A stretch of 54,840 nt of DNA from Ventricola sp036297385 (GCA_036297385.1 JAXJLD010000166.1:1-54840); one strand, 5' to 3'. Counted from the first letter of the stretch, positions 1 through 9,234 are shown. Notes: generated by a model not told the origin, from the sequence alone. Translations and numbers: made by a program.

Positions 1-1
1 C

Positions 2-1522
2 GTGCTGGTCGTGGGCGGCTCCGGCTCCGGCAAGACGTTCAACTATGTCACTCCGAACATCTGCCAGCTCAACACGAGCTATTTCATCACCGACCCCAAG
101 GGCACGCTCCTCAAGGACGCGGGGTTCCTGTTCACGGACAACGGGTACAAGGTGAAGTCGTTCAACACCATCAACCTCGATGAGTCCATGCACTACAACC
201 CTCTCAAGTACGTGAAGACGGACACCGACATCCTGTCGTTCGTCAACTGCTACATCATGAACACCAACGGCGACGGCAAGGCGGGAGACCCCTTCTGGGA
301 GAACTCCGAGAAGATGCTGTACACCTCCCTCATCGCGCTGCTGCGCGACTGGTTCCCGCCGGAGGACTACAACCTGTCGAGCCTGCTTACGCTGCTCTCC
401 ATGGCCGAGGCCCGCGAGAACGACGAGAACTTCAAGTCGCCTCTCGACTTGCTCTTCCTCCAAATCGAGGAGGGCAAGCGCTACATCCCGAACGAGGGCG
501 GCGCTCCCGCGCCGTCGATGGGCATATCCGGTCTCTCCCGCAACTTCGGTACGGGTGCGGCAGGTGACTCAGACTGGTCATGGGAGCCGACAAACCTCAA
601 GCGCAACTCCGACGGCGTGCGTCCCGCTGACTGCGGCGGTCTGTCGCCCGATGAGGACTTCGCCTTGATGAACTACAAGAACTTCAAGGTCGCGGCGGGC
701 AAGACCCTCAAGTCCATCATCATCTCCTGCAACGTGCGCCTCGCTCCCATCGCCACCGCCGGTGTGCGCAGCCTGCTCGAATACGATGAGATGGAGCTTG
801 ACACCCTCGGCGACCCGGACGCGAAGGTGGCCGTCTTCGGCATCCTCTCGGATACCGACAAGACCCTTTCTTTCCTGTTCGCCATCATGATGTGGCAGTG
901 CATCGACCAGCTCTGCCGCAAGGCGCTCACCGACTACGGCGGCAAGCTGCCGACTCCCGTCCACTTCATCTTCGACGAGTTCGCGAACATCGGGACCATC
1001 CCGCAGATTGAGGAGACCATCGCCGTCACGCGCTCCCGCAACATCGGCATCACCATCATCCTGCAATCCATGTCCCAGCTCGAATCGAAGTACGACAAGA
1101 AGGCGCAGACCATCGTGGATTGCTGCGACTCCACCCTGTTCCTCGGCGGCAAGTCGAACTCCACTAACAAGGAGATTGCCGAGATGATTGGCAAGCAGAC
1201 CATCCACCAGATGACCTACAACGAATCAACGGGTCAGTCCTCAAGCGCTGGCAAGAACCTGCAAATCCAAGGCCGCGACCTCATCGACGCCGCTGAAATC
1301 GGCAAGATGAGCCGCAGGAAGGCCATCCTGCTCATCGCGGGCACCAACCCGCTCATGGATGACAAGTTCGACCCGCACACCCATAAGCGCTACTGCTACA
1401 TCGTGGACAAGCGCAACCCCAAACGCTTGCACGACAAGCCCTTCGACTTCAAGCGCTACTTGGAGGGCGGATGCGAACCGTATGACGACCATGATGACAG
1501 CGCGACCGGAGAGAAGCGGTGA
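2..1522 (+). CDS. virD4: Type IV coupling protein, VirD4/TraG family (5' end outside window)
   Basis: This is the ATPase that links the relaxosome and protein substrates to the type IV secretion channel at the inner membrane. The open frame enters at the window edge, so the N-terminal membrane segments are missing and the true start lies upstream. The visible part opens almost at once with the Walker A motif GGSGSGKT (about residues 4-12). Walker B is FIFDEFANIG near residue 325, followed by the family's conserved ITIILQSMSQLESKY stretch. The C-terminal end is acidic. It is followed by small membrane proteins, a PrgI-like protein and VirB4, the gene order of Gram-positive conjugative elements such as the Tn1549 group. 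In this window it is the natural candidate receptor for the shared C-terminal motif on thirteen proteins (inference). Family assignment is secure. Confidence 0.95.
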   Translation: MLVVGGSGSGKTFNYVTPNICQLNTSYFITDPKGTLLKDAGFLFTDNGYKVKSFNTINLDESMHYNPLKYVKTDTDILSFVNCYIMNTNGDGKAGDPFWENSEKMLYTSLIALLRDWFPPEDYNLSSLLTLLSMAEARENDENFKSPLDLLFLQIEEGKRYIPNEGGAPAPSMGISGLSRNFGTGAAGDSDWSWEPTNLKRNSDGVRPADCGGLSPDEDFALMNYKNFKVAAGKTLKSIIISCNVRLAPIATAGVRSLLEYDEMELDTLGDPDAKVAVFGILSDTDKTLSFLFAIMMWQCIDQLCRKALTDYGGKLPTPVHFIFDEFANIGTIPQIEETIAVTRSRNIGITIILQSMSQLESKYDKKAQTIVDCCDSTLFLGGKSNSTNKEIAEMIGKQTIHQMTYNESTGQSSSAGKNLQIQGRDLIDAAEIGKMSRRKAILLIAGTNPLMDDKFDPHTHKRYCYIVDKRNPKRLHDKPFDFKRYLEGGCEPYDDHDDSATGEKR

Positions 1523-1599
1523 TTTTCCGAGACACTTTCGCAAGCGGTTATAATCTATGTTGACTCGTCGGCGCATCTGCTTATCGCGTTGCGCCGCGC

Positions 1600-1845
1600 A
1601 TGCGGCTCACGGGCAAGAAAGGAGAGGACGGTGAAAGGACATTGGAAGAACTCGTCAGGCTCGCCGCGAAGCCCATCGCCTACATAGGCTGCACGGTCAT
1701 CTTCCTCGGCCTCATCTATCTGGGCATCAACCTTCGAGATGGGGCTAGGGCTGGCGGCGGGGAACTGAGGAAGGCAATCGCCATGATTGCCGCCGGTGCC
1801 GCCGTGACCGGGTTCGCGGCCATCTACGGCTTCACGGGCTTCTAG
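1600..1845 (+). CDS. Small pilin/Maff2-like membrane protein, copy 1
   Basis: An 81-residue protein with two hydrophobic segments, IAYIGCTVIFLGLIYLGI and IAMIAAGAAVTGFAAIYGF, separated by a Gly-rich charged loop (RDGARAGGGELRKA). The same plan is seen in copy 2 (1898-2122): both have L-I-x-L-G, a D-G after the first segment, a G-G-G loop, then A-I-A-M-I. By position and size it resembles the Maff2/VirB2-like subunits found between VirD4 and PrgI in Gram-positive conjugation loci. The start is uncertain. ATG 1600 has a poor ribosome site, and TTG 1642, preceded by AAAGGA, would align exactly with the start of copy 2. Confidence 0.75.
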   Translation: MRLTGKKGEDGERTLEELVRLAAKPIAYIGCTVIFLGLIYLGINLRDGARAGGGELRKAIAMIAAGAAVTGFAAIYGFTGF

Positions 1846-1897
1846 GCCACGTGTATGCCGACACTCAATAGACTAAATCAGAAAGGAAGTTACCAAT

Positions 1898-2122
1898 ATG
1901 CTCGATAACGCAGTGAACATGCTCACGCAGGGCGTGACGTTCCTCGGCGGCGTGCTCGTCGTCTTCGGCCTCATCAACCTCGGCATGACCATCAAGGACG
2001 GCATGCAGGGCGGCGGCGGCCAGCTCTCCGGTGCCATCGCCATGATTGTCGGCGGTGCCATCGTCGTGGGTGCGGCCATCTACTTCGGTCAGCTCAACAC
2101 CGGTTGGGCTGGCGGACTCTAA
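1898..2122 (+). CDS. Small pilin/Maff2-like membrane protein, copy 2
   Basis: A 74-residue protein with an amphipathic start (MLDNAVNMLTQGVTF) and two hydrophobic segments around the Gly-rich loop KDGMQGGGGQLSGAI. It is paralogous to the preceding gene. The ATG follows a good AAAGGA site with normal spacing. It is probably a channel or pilus-like subunit of the T4SS (VirB2/Maff2 position). The duplicate differs mainly in having no charged N-terminal extension. Function is inferred from family resemblance and position. Confidence 0.8.
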   Translation: MLDNAVNMLTQGVTFLGGVLVVFGLINLGMTIKDGMQGGGGQLSGAIAMIVGGAIVVGAAIYFGQLNTGWAGGL

Positions 2123-2140
2123 GAAAGGGGCGGTGCCTAT

Positions 2141-2581
2141 ATGCTATCCGTAGCGGTACATAAGGACATCGCCGAGTACCAGCCAAAGGTCGTGGGCAAG
2201 ATGACCGGGCGCACCCTCGCTTCAATCGCGGGTGCGCTCGGTTGCTCCGTCCTCACAGGCCTCTACATCTACTTCGTGTTGGGCTGGAACGTCGGCGATA
2301 ACATGATGCTCATCTACGCCGTGAGCCTCCCGTTCTGGTGCTGCGGCTTCATCCGTCCGAAGGGCATGCCCTTCGAGCAGTTCGCCGCACTCTGGCTCAA
2401 GGCGAACTTCGGTGTGGAGCGCATCTTCTACGTTCCCTCTATGCAACTCAGCGGTCTCATCGCTTCACCCGATGGGAAGAACGTAAAGAAAGGAAGGGTC
2501 TATGGAAAACACTATCGAAAGCAATGCAGCCTCAAGGGAATCGAATCCTACTCCCCCCGAGCCGGACATGTCATCGCGTGA
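2141..2581 (+). CDS. PrgI-family / VirB3-like T4SS protein
   Basis: A 146-residue protein with two membrane segments at about residues 29-47 and 55-70, then the family signature around residues 72-98 (P-F-x-x-F, W-L-K-A, ERIFYVPS). PrgI/VirB3 proteins are small membrane partners of VirB4. The ATG has an AAAGGGG site. Unusually, the last 80 bases overlap the start of virB4 in another frame, so the C-terminal 26 or so residues after KKGRVYGKHY are encoded by double-use sequence. The overlap may couple translation of the two subunits. Confidence 0.88.
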   Translation: MLSVAVHKDIAEYQPKVVGKMTGRTLASIAGALGCSVLTGLYIYFVLGWNVGDNMMLIYAVSLPFWCCGFIRPKGMPFEQFAALWLKANFGVERIFYVPSMQLSGLIASPDGKNVKKGRVYGKHYRKQCSLKGIESYSPRAGHVIA

Positions 2582-5267
2582 CACCGACGCAGGCTTCGAC
2601 ATCGAAGATTTCGTCCACACTTCCGGCGAGGGCTTCGGCAACGACCGCCCAATGGACGCCGATAACGGCTCGGTCGATGTGGCGGCGCTCGGCTCCTTCG
2701 CCGGTGCTCCCACCGTTGCTGGCAAGAAGATGTCCCGCAAGGAGAAGAGGCAGGCAAAGCGGGAGGTAGCACGCCTCAAGAAGGAGGCGAAGCTGGCCGA
2801 GAAAGAGGCCCGCAAGAGCTACACGTCCGTGAAGTCCCAGCTCAAGGACCGCGACAAGGAACTAACCTCGAAGACGGCGGATGCCCGCCGCAAACGCGAG
2901 GGCGCGAAGGACGTGGTGAACTACATCGGCTACAACCGCATGTACCAAGACGGCATCTGCGAGGTCGAGGAGGGTCTGTTCTCCTCCTCCATTTCCTTCT
3001 CTGACACCAGCTATCACTCCGTGCGCGACGAGCAGCAGAAATCCATGTTCTCCGCACTCACGCGCCTGTACGACCAGTTCGGCGCGAACACGCTGGTCCA
3101 GATGAGCGTCATCAACACGCCGCTGCTCAAGGAGGAGGTCGGCAACCGGAAGTTCTTCGATGTCGCCCGTCAGGGAAACGACGCCGCCCGCAATGACGCG
3201 CAGGTGTTCAACGACATCCTGAACGACAAGGTGCGCGAGGGCGTGTCCAACATACGTCGCAACCGCTACCTGACCTACTCGGTCACCGCCGAGACGGCGG
3301 ACGACGCGGCACGCCAGCTCTCCCGCATCGAGACGGAATCCAGCCGCATCCTAAACTCCATGGGGTCCAAGGCCCACCTGATGAACGGCACCCAGCGATT
3401 ATCTGTCATCCACTCGCTCCTGAACCCCTACAAGCCGTTCTACTTCGACTACCAGAAGGACATCTCCGCCAAGCGCGTGCAGACCACCAAGGACTGCATC
3501 GCCCCGACGCAAATTGACTGGCGACCGGACGGCATGTTCAACGACTGCTTCAAGCTGGACAACGGCGTGTACGGTCAGGTCCTTGTCATGAAGAAGTTCG
3601 GCTCCGAGCTTTCCGACCGCGCATTGGCCGACATCGTTGACCTGCCGCTCCCCATGGCGGTCACATGGTTCGTGCAGCCAATGGACAAGTCCAAGGCCAT
3701 CAACTTCGTCCGCACCCGAAGCGCGTGGATTGACAAGGAGATAATCGAGGAGCAACGCAGCGCCGTGAACAAGGGCTACGACTTCTCCATCCTGCCGCAG
3801 GAACTCAAGTATTCCAAGGAGGAGACCGAGGACGTCCTTGACCACTTGCAGAACAAGAATCAGCGCCTCTACGTCTTCACCGGCCTCATCTACACTTACG
3901 CGGAGAGCAAGCAGCAGCTCGACGCTCAGGTCATGCGCATCATCTCAACCGCCCGCCAGAACTCCATCGAGGTGGACACCTACGACTACCGGCAGCGCCG
4001 GGGCCTCAACTCCGTGCTGCCCCTCGGCCACAACCACGTCGAGATAAGCCGCATGTTCACCACCGCGCAGGTCGCCATCCTCGTGCCCTTCGCGACGCAG
4101 GAGCTTGACGATGCCGGTGGAAACTACTATGGCCAGAACAAGCACTCCCGCAACCTCGTCATGTGCAATCGCAAGCGCCTGACAAGCCCCATGGGCTTCG
4201 TCTGCGGCAAGACCGGTTCGGGCAAGGGTATGTTCACCAAGACCGAGATGACCGGCACCATCTTCTCCAACCCGACGGACGAGATTTACGTCATCGACCG
4301 CGCCGGTGAGTACACGGCCATTGCCGAGCGCTACGGCGGCACCACCTACCACTTCGGCGTTGGCACCGACACGTTCCTGAACCCCTTCGACACGGTGTCC
4401 GTGGAGCACATGCCCCGCACCGAGCAAATCGCGTTCAAAATCGACGCGATGCTGGCGCAGGCGGGTGCCTCCGCAGCCGAGTCCGGTCAGTCCCTCTCCG
4501 AGGTTGACCAGTCCATTATCCAGCGCTGCGTGGAGCTTGCGTTCCAGCGTGCCGAGGAGCGCGGCGACGGCCTCCCTCCGACATTGCAGGACTTCTACGA
4601 CATCGCCCTTGAGCAGCCCGAGCATCAGGCGCAGACCATCGCGCTACGTTACGAGCGCTTCGTCAAGGGGTCCATGGACTTCTTCAACCGCCAGTCCAAC
4701 GTGGATTTCAACACCCGCATCGTGGACTTCAATTTGAAGGACCTGCCGGACTCCATGCTGGTCTTCGCCCTCATCAACGTCTGTGAGGCCGTGCGAAACC
4801 GCATGTACTTCAACGCGAAGCGCAACGTCCGCACGTGGCTCTACGTCGAGGAGATGCAGTCGCTCTTCGCCTACCCGACGGTGCTCAACTACTTCTCCCG
4901 CTTCTCCAACGAGGGGCGCAAGTTCGGCCTGCTGCTGACGGGCATCACCCAGAACGCGGTGGCGATGCTCAACAACGAGGCCGCGCAGAACATCGTGCTC
5001 AACGCCGACTTCATCATGCTTCTCAAGCAGTCCCCGCTCGACCGCATGCGTTGGGTGGAGCTGCTGAACCTCTCCGAGCAGGAGGAGGAGTGCATCGACG
5101 AGTCCGCCGAGGCCGGTGACGGCCTGCTCATCGCGGGCAACGCGCGAGTGCCGATTCGCGGCAAGTTCCCGTCGGGCAACGTGCTCTATGACTTGTTCAG
5201 CACGAACCCCAACGAGACAAAGGAGCTGAAAATCGGCTCCAAGAAGAAGGACGGCAAAGTTATCTAA
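2502..5267 (+). CDS. virB4: VirB4/TraE-like conjugation ATPase
   Basis: A 921-residue ATPase that powers assembly of and transport through the T4SS channel. The N-terminal 130 residues are highly charged (Lys/Glu-rich, RKEKRQAKREVARLKKEAK), an extension typical of Gram-positive homologues. The N-terminal VirB4 domain follows. Walker A is VCGKTGSGKG near residue 568 and Walker B is WLYVEEMQSLF near residue 779. They are followed by GLLLTGITQN and the HerA/VirB4-like tail. The start at 2502 has an AAAGGAAGGG site inside the PrgI-like gene. A motor of normal length with all motifs intact indicates a functional transfer system. Confidence 0.95.
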   Translation: MENTIESNAASRESNPTPPEPDMSSRDTDAGFDIEDFVHTSGEGFGNDRPMDADNGSVDVAALGSFAGAPTVAGKKMSRKEKRQAKREVARLKKEAKLAEKEARKSYTSVKSQLKDRDKELTSKTADARRKREGAKDVVNYIGYNRMYQDGICEVEEGLFSSSISFSDTSYHSVRDEQQKSMFSALTRLYDQFGANTLVQMSVINTPLLKEEVGNRKFFDVARQGNDAARNDAQVFNDILNDKVREGVSNIRRNRYLTYSVTAETADDAARQLSRIETESSRILNSMGSKAHLMNGTQRLSVIHSLLNPYKPFYFDYQKDISAKRVQTTKDCIAPTQIDWRPDGMFNDCFKLDNGVYGQVLVMKKFGSELSDRALADIVDLPLPMAVTWFVQPMDKSKAINFVRTRSAWIDKEIIEEQRSAVNKGYDFSILPQELKYSKEETEDVLDHLQNKNQRLYVFTGLIYTYAESKQQLDAQVMRIISTARQNSIEVDTYDYRQRRGLNSVLPLGHNHVEISRMFTTAQVAILVPFATQELDDAGGNYYGQNKHSRNLVMCNRKRLTSPMGFVCGKTGSGKGMFTKTEMTGTIFSNPTDEIYVIDRAGEYTAIAERYGGTTYHFGVGTDTFLNPFDTVSVEHMPRTEQIAFKIDAMLAQAGASAAESGQSLSEVDQSIIQRCVELAFQRAEERGDGLPPTLQDFYDIALEQPEHQAQTIALRYERFVKGSMDFFNRQSNVDFNTRIVDFNLKDLPDSMLVFALINVCEAVRNRMYFNAKRNVRTWLYVEEMQSLFAYPTVLNYFSRFSNEGRKFGLLLTGITQNAVAMLNNEAAQNIVLNADFIMLLKQSPLDRMRWVELLNLSEQEEECIDESAEAGDGLLIAGNARVPIRGKFPSGNVLYDLFSTNPNETKELKIGSKKKDGKVI

Positions 5268-5291
5268 GCCGGGAAAGGACGGTGAACGTCA

Positions 5292-7187
5292 ATGAAGCCT
5301 TCTGATTTCGTATCGACATCCGGCCAAAAACAAGCCATGTCACAATCCGTGTTGCAGACGGAAATGACGGATGCCGTCAACACCGGAATAGTAGGACGCG
5401 CCGACAAGAGCGAGAAGTCGTTGAAGAGCGGTCTCTACTCGGTTGGCAAGAAGGCAGCAACGGGCGGTGCCGCCAGTGCCGCCCTCGCCGCCGTCACCAA
5501 TGGAAGGAACGGCAAGACCGGTTCCGCATCTGGCGGGGCGTCCCCAAAAGGCAAGGCCGGAAAGGCCAGCGCCGCCGCCATGGTTCACGCCGCCGTCCAT
5601 AGCGCTCTGGAAGGCTCCGAACTTGAGGGCGCTGATGACCTTTACAACAGCGGAAAGGGCGCGTACCGCGCCGGTCGCGCCATCGGCAGGCGCATCAGCG
5701 GTAAGTCCGGGTCCCTCGACATCAAGGGCGCGGTGAAAGGTGCCGGTAAGGCAGCCGCAAGGGGTGCGGTGAGCGATACCCTCCAAGGTTCAGAACTTGA
5801 GGGCATGGATAACGTCTATGACGGAGCGAGGGTCGGCTACCACGTCGCGAAAGGCGTGAAAAAGCACCTCGGCGGCAAGGACCCCCTATCATCGGACAAA
5901 AGCCTCGGCAAGCTCTCCGAGAAGAAATCCGCGAAGAAGGTAGCAAACACGGTCGAGGCGAAGCGCAAGGCTCAGGCCGCAGGGTACTTCAAGAGGAACG
6001 TCTATACCTCTGCGCATAATGTGCAGATGGCTAAAGAAACAGCCAGTGCAGCGAAAAGTGGTTTCCACCTCATCGCGTCAGGCTCGAAGGGCGGTTTCTT
6101 TGCTGCCATTAGCTCGCCTGCCGTTCTCCTCCTTATCGGGTTCCTCCTGATTTTCATTTTGTTGGCAGCCATTCTCGGCGGTGGCGCTAATGATGAGATG
6201 GAAAAGAAAAGTATTGGTAGCTTGAGTGGCGTCCCAGCAGAGGTCGCCACATACCTAAAAGGTCACGGTTATTCAAACGAAGGCATCGCGGCGATTCTTG
6301 GAAATATGCAGCAAGAATCATCAATGAATCCGGGAACGTCTGGTGATGACGGATATGGAACCGATTCGTTCGGTCTGATACAGCTTACCGGCTCCAACAA
6401 GAACAACTTCCTTCGCTGGTGTGCCAATACCGGCAAGATATGGAACTCGGTATCCGCGCAGATGGAGTGGTCATTTTCGGGCGAACTCGGAACTGGGTAT
6501 TTCGCTGGGGATTGGTATGATGCCCTCGCGGAAACATATTATGAACTCGAAGATGGATATGAGCCTCGTTTCGGTAGCGACTATTATCGAAATGGCGAGG
6601 AAATGAAAACCTCCAACGATGTTGAACTCGCCACATATTCTTTCATGGCATGCCATGAAAGACCGGGTAGTAGAAAAAGCTACAATGATGATGTGTCTCG
6701 TCTCGACAAGAGGCTCGAATACGCCCGAAACTTTCTCGCCCAATTGAATACCGGTCCAATTGGCGGCGGTCAAGATTATGTCAGCGCCGAGCAATGGCAG
6801 AAGGACATTGTAGATGCGTGCAATCGCGTCAGCTGGCCTGGTGCTTCCTTGTGCGCAACATGGACCAGCAATGTTTATCGCGCCGCTGGTTATCAGGTAT
6901 GGGGAAACGGTAACAGTGTTCTAGGCCATCAAGGATATGGCGCAAGCTATTATCCCTCACGTGCAACAACGGACTTATCAGAAATAAAGGTTGGGATGCT
7001 GGTGTCAGCACAGTTTGGTTCAAATACCGCAGCAGGCAATACATACGGCCATGTGGGCATTTACATCGGTGACGGTATGGTCATGGACAGCGTAAACTCT
7101 GGCATTCGAACCATACCTCTTTCTGAGTGGGTCTCCCAGAACGGCAGAGGTTGGATTGTATGCGGTTACCCTTGGGATTGGCGATAA
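5292..7187 (+). CDS. Membrane-anchored peptidoglycan hydrolase (phage-tail-lysozyme fold plus CHAP/NlpC-like)
   Basis: A 631-residue VirB1-like cell-wall hydrolase that opens the peptidoglycan for the conjugation channel. Residues 1-245 are Lys/Gly/Ala-rich and presumably cytoplasmic. They contain a duplicated block (SALEGSELEGADDLYNSG and DTLQGSELEGMDNVYDGA). A membrane segment sits at about residues 277-297 (VLLLIGFLLIFILLAAIL). It is followed by a lysozyme-like domain (residues 315-480: GIAAILGNMQQESSMNPG, likely catalytic Glu in QQESSMNP) and a C-terminal CHAP/NlpC-P60-like domain with Cys in SLCATWTSNVY (about 520) and His in YGHVGIYIGDG (about 586). Base composition drops abruptly near base 6000, inside the gene, which suggests that the extracellular half was acquired separately. 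Confidence 0.9.
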   Translation: MKPSDFVSTSGQKQAMSQSVLQTEMTDAVNTGIVGRADKSEKSLKSGLYSVGKKAATGGAASAALAAVTNGRNGKTGSASGGASPKGKAGKASAAAMVHAAVHSALEGSELEGADDLYNSGKGAYRAGRAIGRRISGKSGSLDIKGAVKGAGKAAARGAVSDTLQGSELEGMDNVYDGARVGYHVAKGVKKHLGGKDPLSSDKSLGKLSEKKSAKKVANTVEAKRKAQAAGYFKRNVYTSAHNVQMAKETASAAKSGFHLIASGSKGGFFAAISSPAVLLLIGFLLIFILLAAILGGGANDEMEKKSIGSLSGVPAEVATYLKGHGYSNEGIAAILGNMQQESSMNPGTSGDDGYGTDSFGLIQLTGSNKNNFLRWCANTGKIWNSVSAQMEWSFSGELGTGYFAGDWYDALAETYYELEDGYEPRFGSDYYRNGEEMKTSNDVELATYSFMACHERPGSRKSYNDDVSRLDKRLEYARNFLAQLNTGPIGGGQDYVSAEQWQKDIVDACNRVSWPGASLCATWTSNVYRAAGYQVWGNGNSVLGHQGYGASYYPSRATTDLSEIKVGMLVSAQFGSNTAAGNTYGHVGIYIGDGMVMDSVNSGIRTIPLSEWVSQNGRGWIVCGYPWDWR

Positions 7188-7207
7188 AAAAAGGAGAAAA
7201 AATACAA

Positions 7208-8059
7208 ATGGAGAGCATTAAAACATTCATCAGAGAGCATCAAAAGGGGGCTATCATCCTACTCTTCATGCTCATCGTGTTCATTGGATGTTCCGCCGTC
7301 AGCGCCATCAACGTGGCTAAGCATCGTGCGGAGGAAGCAGCCGTACAGACAGATGAGGTACGAGACAAGGGAAATGCCTCCGATAATACCGACACCCCTC
7401 TATCTAAGGAACAGAAAGAAGCCATCAGCAACTACGATGATGAGACAAAAAACTTCATCGACACTCTTTCAGCTTCCGTATGGTCTGCGGGAGGTGGTCG
7501 TTACTCACTTCGCTTCTCCCGAGATTCGTATACCGAGTCTGTGAACGGTGAGTCCAACACCCATAGCTATGCCATCACTCGTATGGAAAAAACAGGAGAC
7601 GGTTATGGTGGAACATATCGCACTATCGTCTTTGACACAGACACAGGTACTCATATCGTGACTTATGCGGATGGAAAAGGGTCTGCTGTACAGGATGTGA
7701 GTGGAAACATCGACAAAGATGATTCCTCCGTCATCTCAACCATCAAGAGCACATCCATGTTCGCCCAAAAAGATACCCCTTATGAAAGGGTCGAAACTGT
7801 CGAAGACATCAGCATCAAGGGATTGAATAGCGAGATAACAACACTTCTCGACGATAGCACCGATAAACTCATCGAAGAACTTAGCACGTGGTGCGCAGTC
7901 CATTATCCATCAGCTACCGAGGCGACATGGGAGAAGACTGCGGTCATTGATTATGAGACCGGCGTTGTCTCCACCAACTTCACCCTTAACACTGAGAACC
8001 CGGTCTCTATCGCCATCACATACAGCCTTTCTGACAAATCTTATGACTTCGAGTTGTAG
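7208..8059 (+). CDS. Anchored exported protein of the T4SS locus
   Basis: A 283-residue protein with one N-terminal membrane segment (GAIILLFMLIVFIGCSA, with a Cys at residue 28 that could be a lipid-attachment site, though the lipobox is not canonical). The remainder is a hydrophilic, Thr/Asp-rich extracytoplasmic domain. The ATG at 7208, preceded by AAAAAAGGAG, was chosen over upstream in-frame codons that lie inside the previous gene. Position after the wall hydrolase suggests an outer channel or assembly component, but I do not recognise the domain. AT-richer codon usage matches the downstream gene and the second half of the upstream one. Confidence 0.8.
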   Translation: MESIKTFIREHQKGAIILLFMLIVFIGCSAVSAINVAKHRAEEAAVQTDEVRDKGNASDNTDTPLSKEQKEAISNYDDETKNFIDTLSASVWSAGGGRYSLRFSRDSYTESVNGESNTHSYAITRMEKTGDGYGGTYRTIVFDTDTGTHIVTYADGKGSAVQDVSGNIDKDDSSVISTIKSTSMFAQKDTPYERVETVEDISIKGLNSEITTLLDDSTDKLIEELSTWCAVHYPSATEATWEKTAVIDYETGVVSTNFTLNTENPVSIAITYSLSDKSYDFEL

Positions 8060-8089
8060 TGTTGATGACGGAGCAGAAAGGATTGAGAT

Positions 8090-9166
8090 ATGAAAGAAAA
8101 TACAAACAAGACAATCACCCGTATCAAAAGAAGGCTCCCTACTAGGCTCAATCCAGCCATCATCCTTCTAATCGCCGCATCTGTCACGCTGCTATTTCCT
8201 CAACCAGTTCACGCAGCGCCATTTTGGGAAGTCGGAACAAATCTCAAGAATATGGTTTGCGAATGGCTCCTCGACATGTCATGTTGGGGATTCAACTTGT
8301 ATAACGACATCGCCATGAAAATCGGCAGTTCCGACATGCTCTCGGCACCATTCGACTCCCTGCTTGGTGTTAGCACCTATGAACTCACGAAGACCATCCA
8401 TCAGACAGCTGTAATTCCTATCGCGGAATCTATTCTTGCGCTCTTCATGTTGGTTCAGCTCGTGAAAATCAGCCAACGCATCGACGCGACCGCGACCCTC
8501 CCAGCTGTAAAAGACATCGTGTTTCTCGCAGTCGTCTACGTGCTCATACATTGGTTCATTGTCAATTCGCTCGACATCATGCAGGCCATTTACAAGATAG
8601 CCGTTGACAACATCATTCCAGAAATCGGCACCGCTCAGAGCAATACAGGATTTTTCAATGGTGAACTTACCACTTCGAACATTCCTGATTCCACTTGGGA
8701 TGAACTTACGATAGGAGGTTGCTTCTTAACGCTCTGCGCGTCTATTCTTAGCGTTATCGGAGGAGTCGTCGCCTACATGGTCGCATTCATCGTCGCTTAT
8801 GCCCGTGCTTGGCAAATCTACGCCATGGCGGCATTCTCCTCCATTCCAATAGCCCTTCTGGGATTCGATGAGACCCGGCAGATGGGAATCGGATTTCTCA
8901 AGAATTTCGCAGCCGCCGTCCTCGCCGGTGCAGTGATGATGTTCCTTCTCGTTATCTATCCTCTCGCCCTCAGTACAATGACAACTGCAAGTGGTGTTAC
9001 GGGAGGCGCATCCATTCTATTCCTGATTTCGATTCCGGCCGGTGGAACAGCAAGTCTGGCCTCGGCATCAGTTCTGATACTTCTTGAGTTCCTTGCCATT
9101 ACATTTCTTCTCATCATCGCCCTCATAAAGTCCGGCGCTTGGGCAAAGGAGATTTTGGGCAGTTAA
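8090..9166 (+). CDS. Polytopic VirB6/TrbL-like membrane protein
   Basis: A 358-residue protein with a signal-like N-terminal segment ending VHAAPFW and at least five further hydrophobic segments: near residues 115-125, 140-160, 210-235, 250-260, 283-305 and 320-350. This architecture and its place at the end of the T4SS run fit the VirB6/TrbL channel component of Gram-positive systems. The ATG has an AAAGGATTGAG site. The gene ends 31 bases before a strong terminator, so it closes the T4SS transcription unit. Identity rests on topology and position, not on a diagnostic motif. Confidence 0.78.
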   Translation: MKENTNKTITRIKRRLPTRLNPAIILLIAASVTLLFPQPVHAAPFWEVGTNLKNMVCEWLLDMSCWGFNLYNDIAMKIGSSDMLSAPFDSLLGVSTYELTKTIHQTAVIPIAESILALFMLVQLVKISQRIDATATLPAVKDIVFLAVVYVLIHWFIVNSLDIMQAIYKIAVDNIIPEIGTAQSNTGFFNGELTTSNIPDSTWDELTIGGCFLTLCASILSVIGGVVAYMVAFIVAYARAWQIYAMAAFSSIPIALLGFDETRQMGIGFLKNFAAAVLAGAVMMFLLVIYPLALSTMTTASGVTGGASILFLISIPAGGTASLASASVLILLEFLAITFLLIIALIKSGAWAKEILGS

Positions 9167-9197
9167 CCACTTACCGAGAAATCAACACCATCAACCG

Positions 9198-9234
9198 AAA
9201 AGGGACGGTCTTTCGGCACCGTCCCTTTTCTTTA
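9198..9234 (+). terminator. Rho-independent terminator after the T4SS operon
   Basis: A perfect 12-bp stem (AAAAGGGACGGT paired with its complement at 9218-9229), an 8-base loop and a T-rich tail. It separates the secretion genes from the run of tagged genes that follows. Confidence 0.93.

Noticed and set aside
1548..1553. TATAAT before the first small membrane gene as a promoter
   Set aside because: No acceptable -35 at 16-18 bases and the genes are likely read through from virD4; too weak to list.
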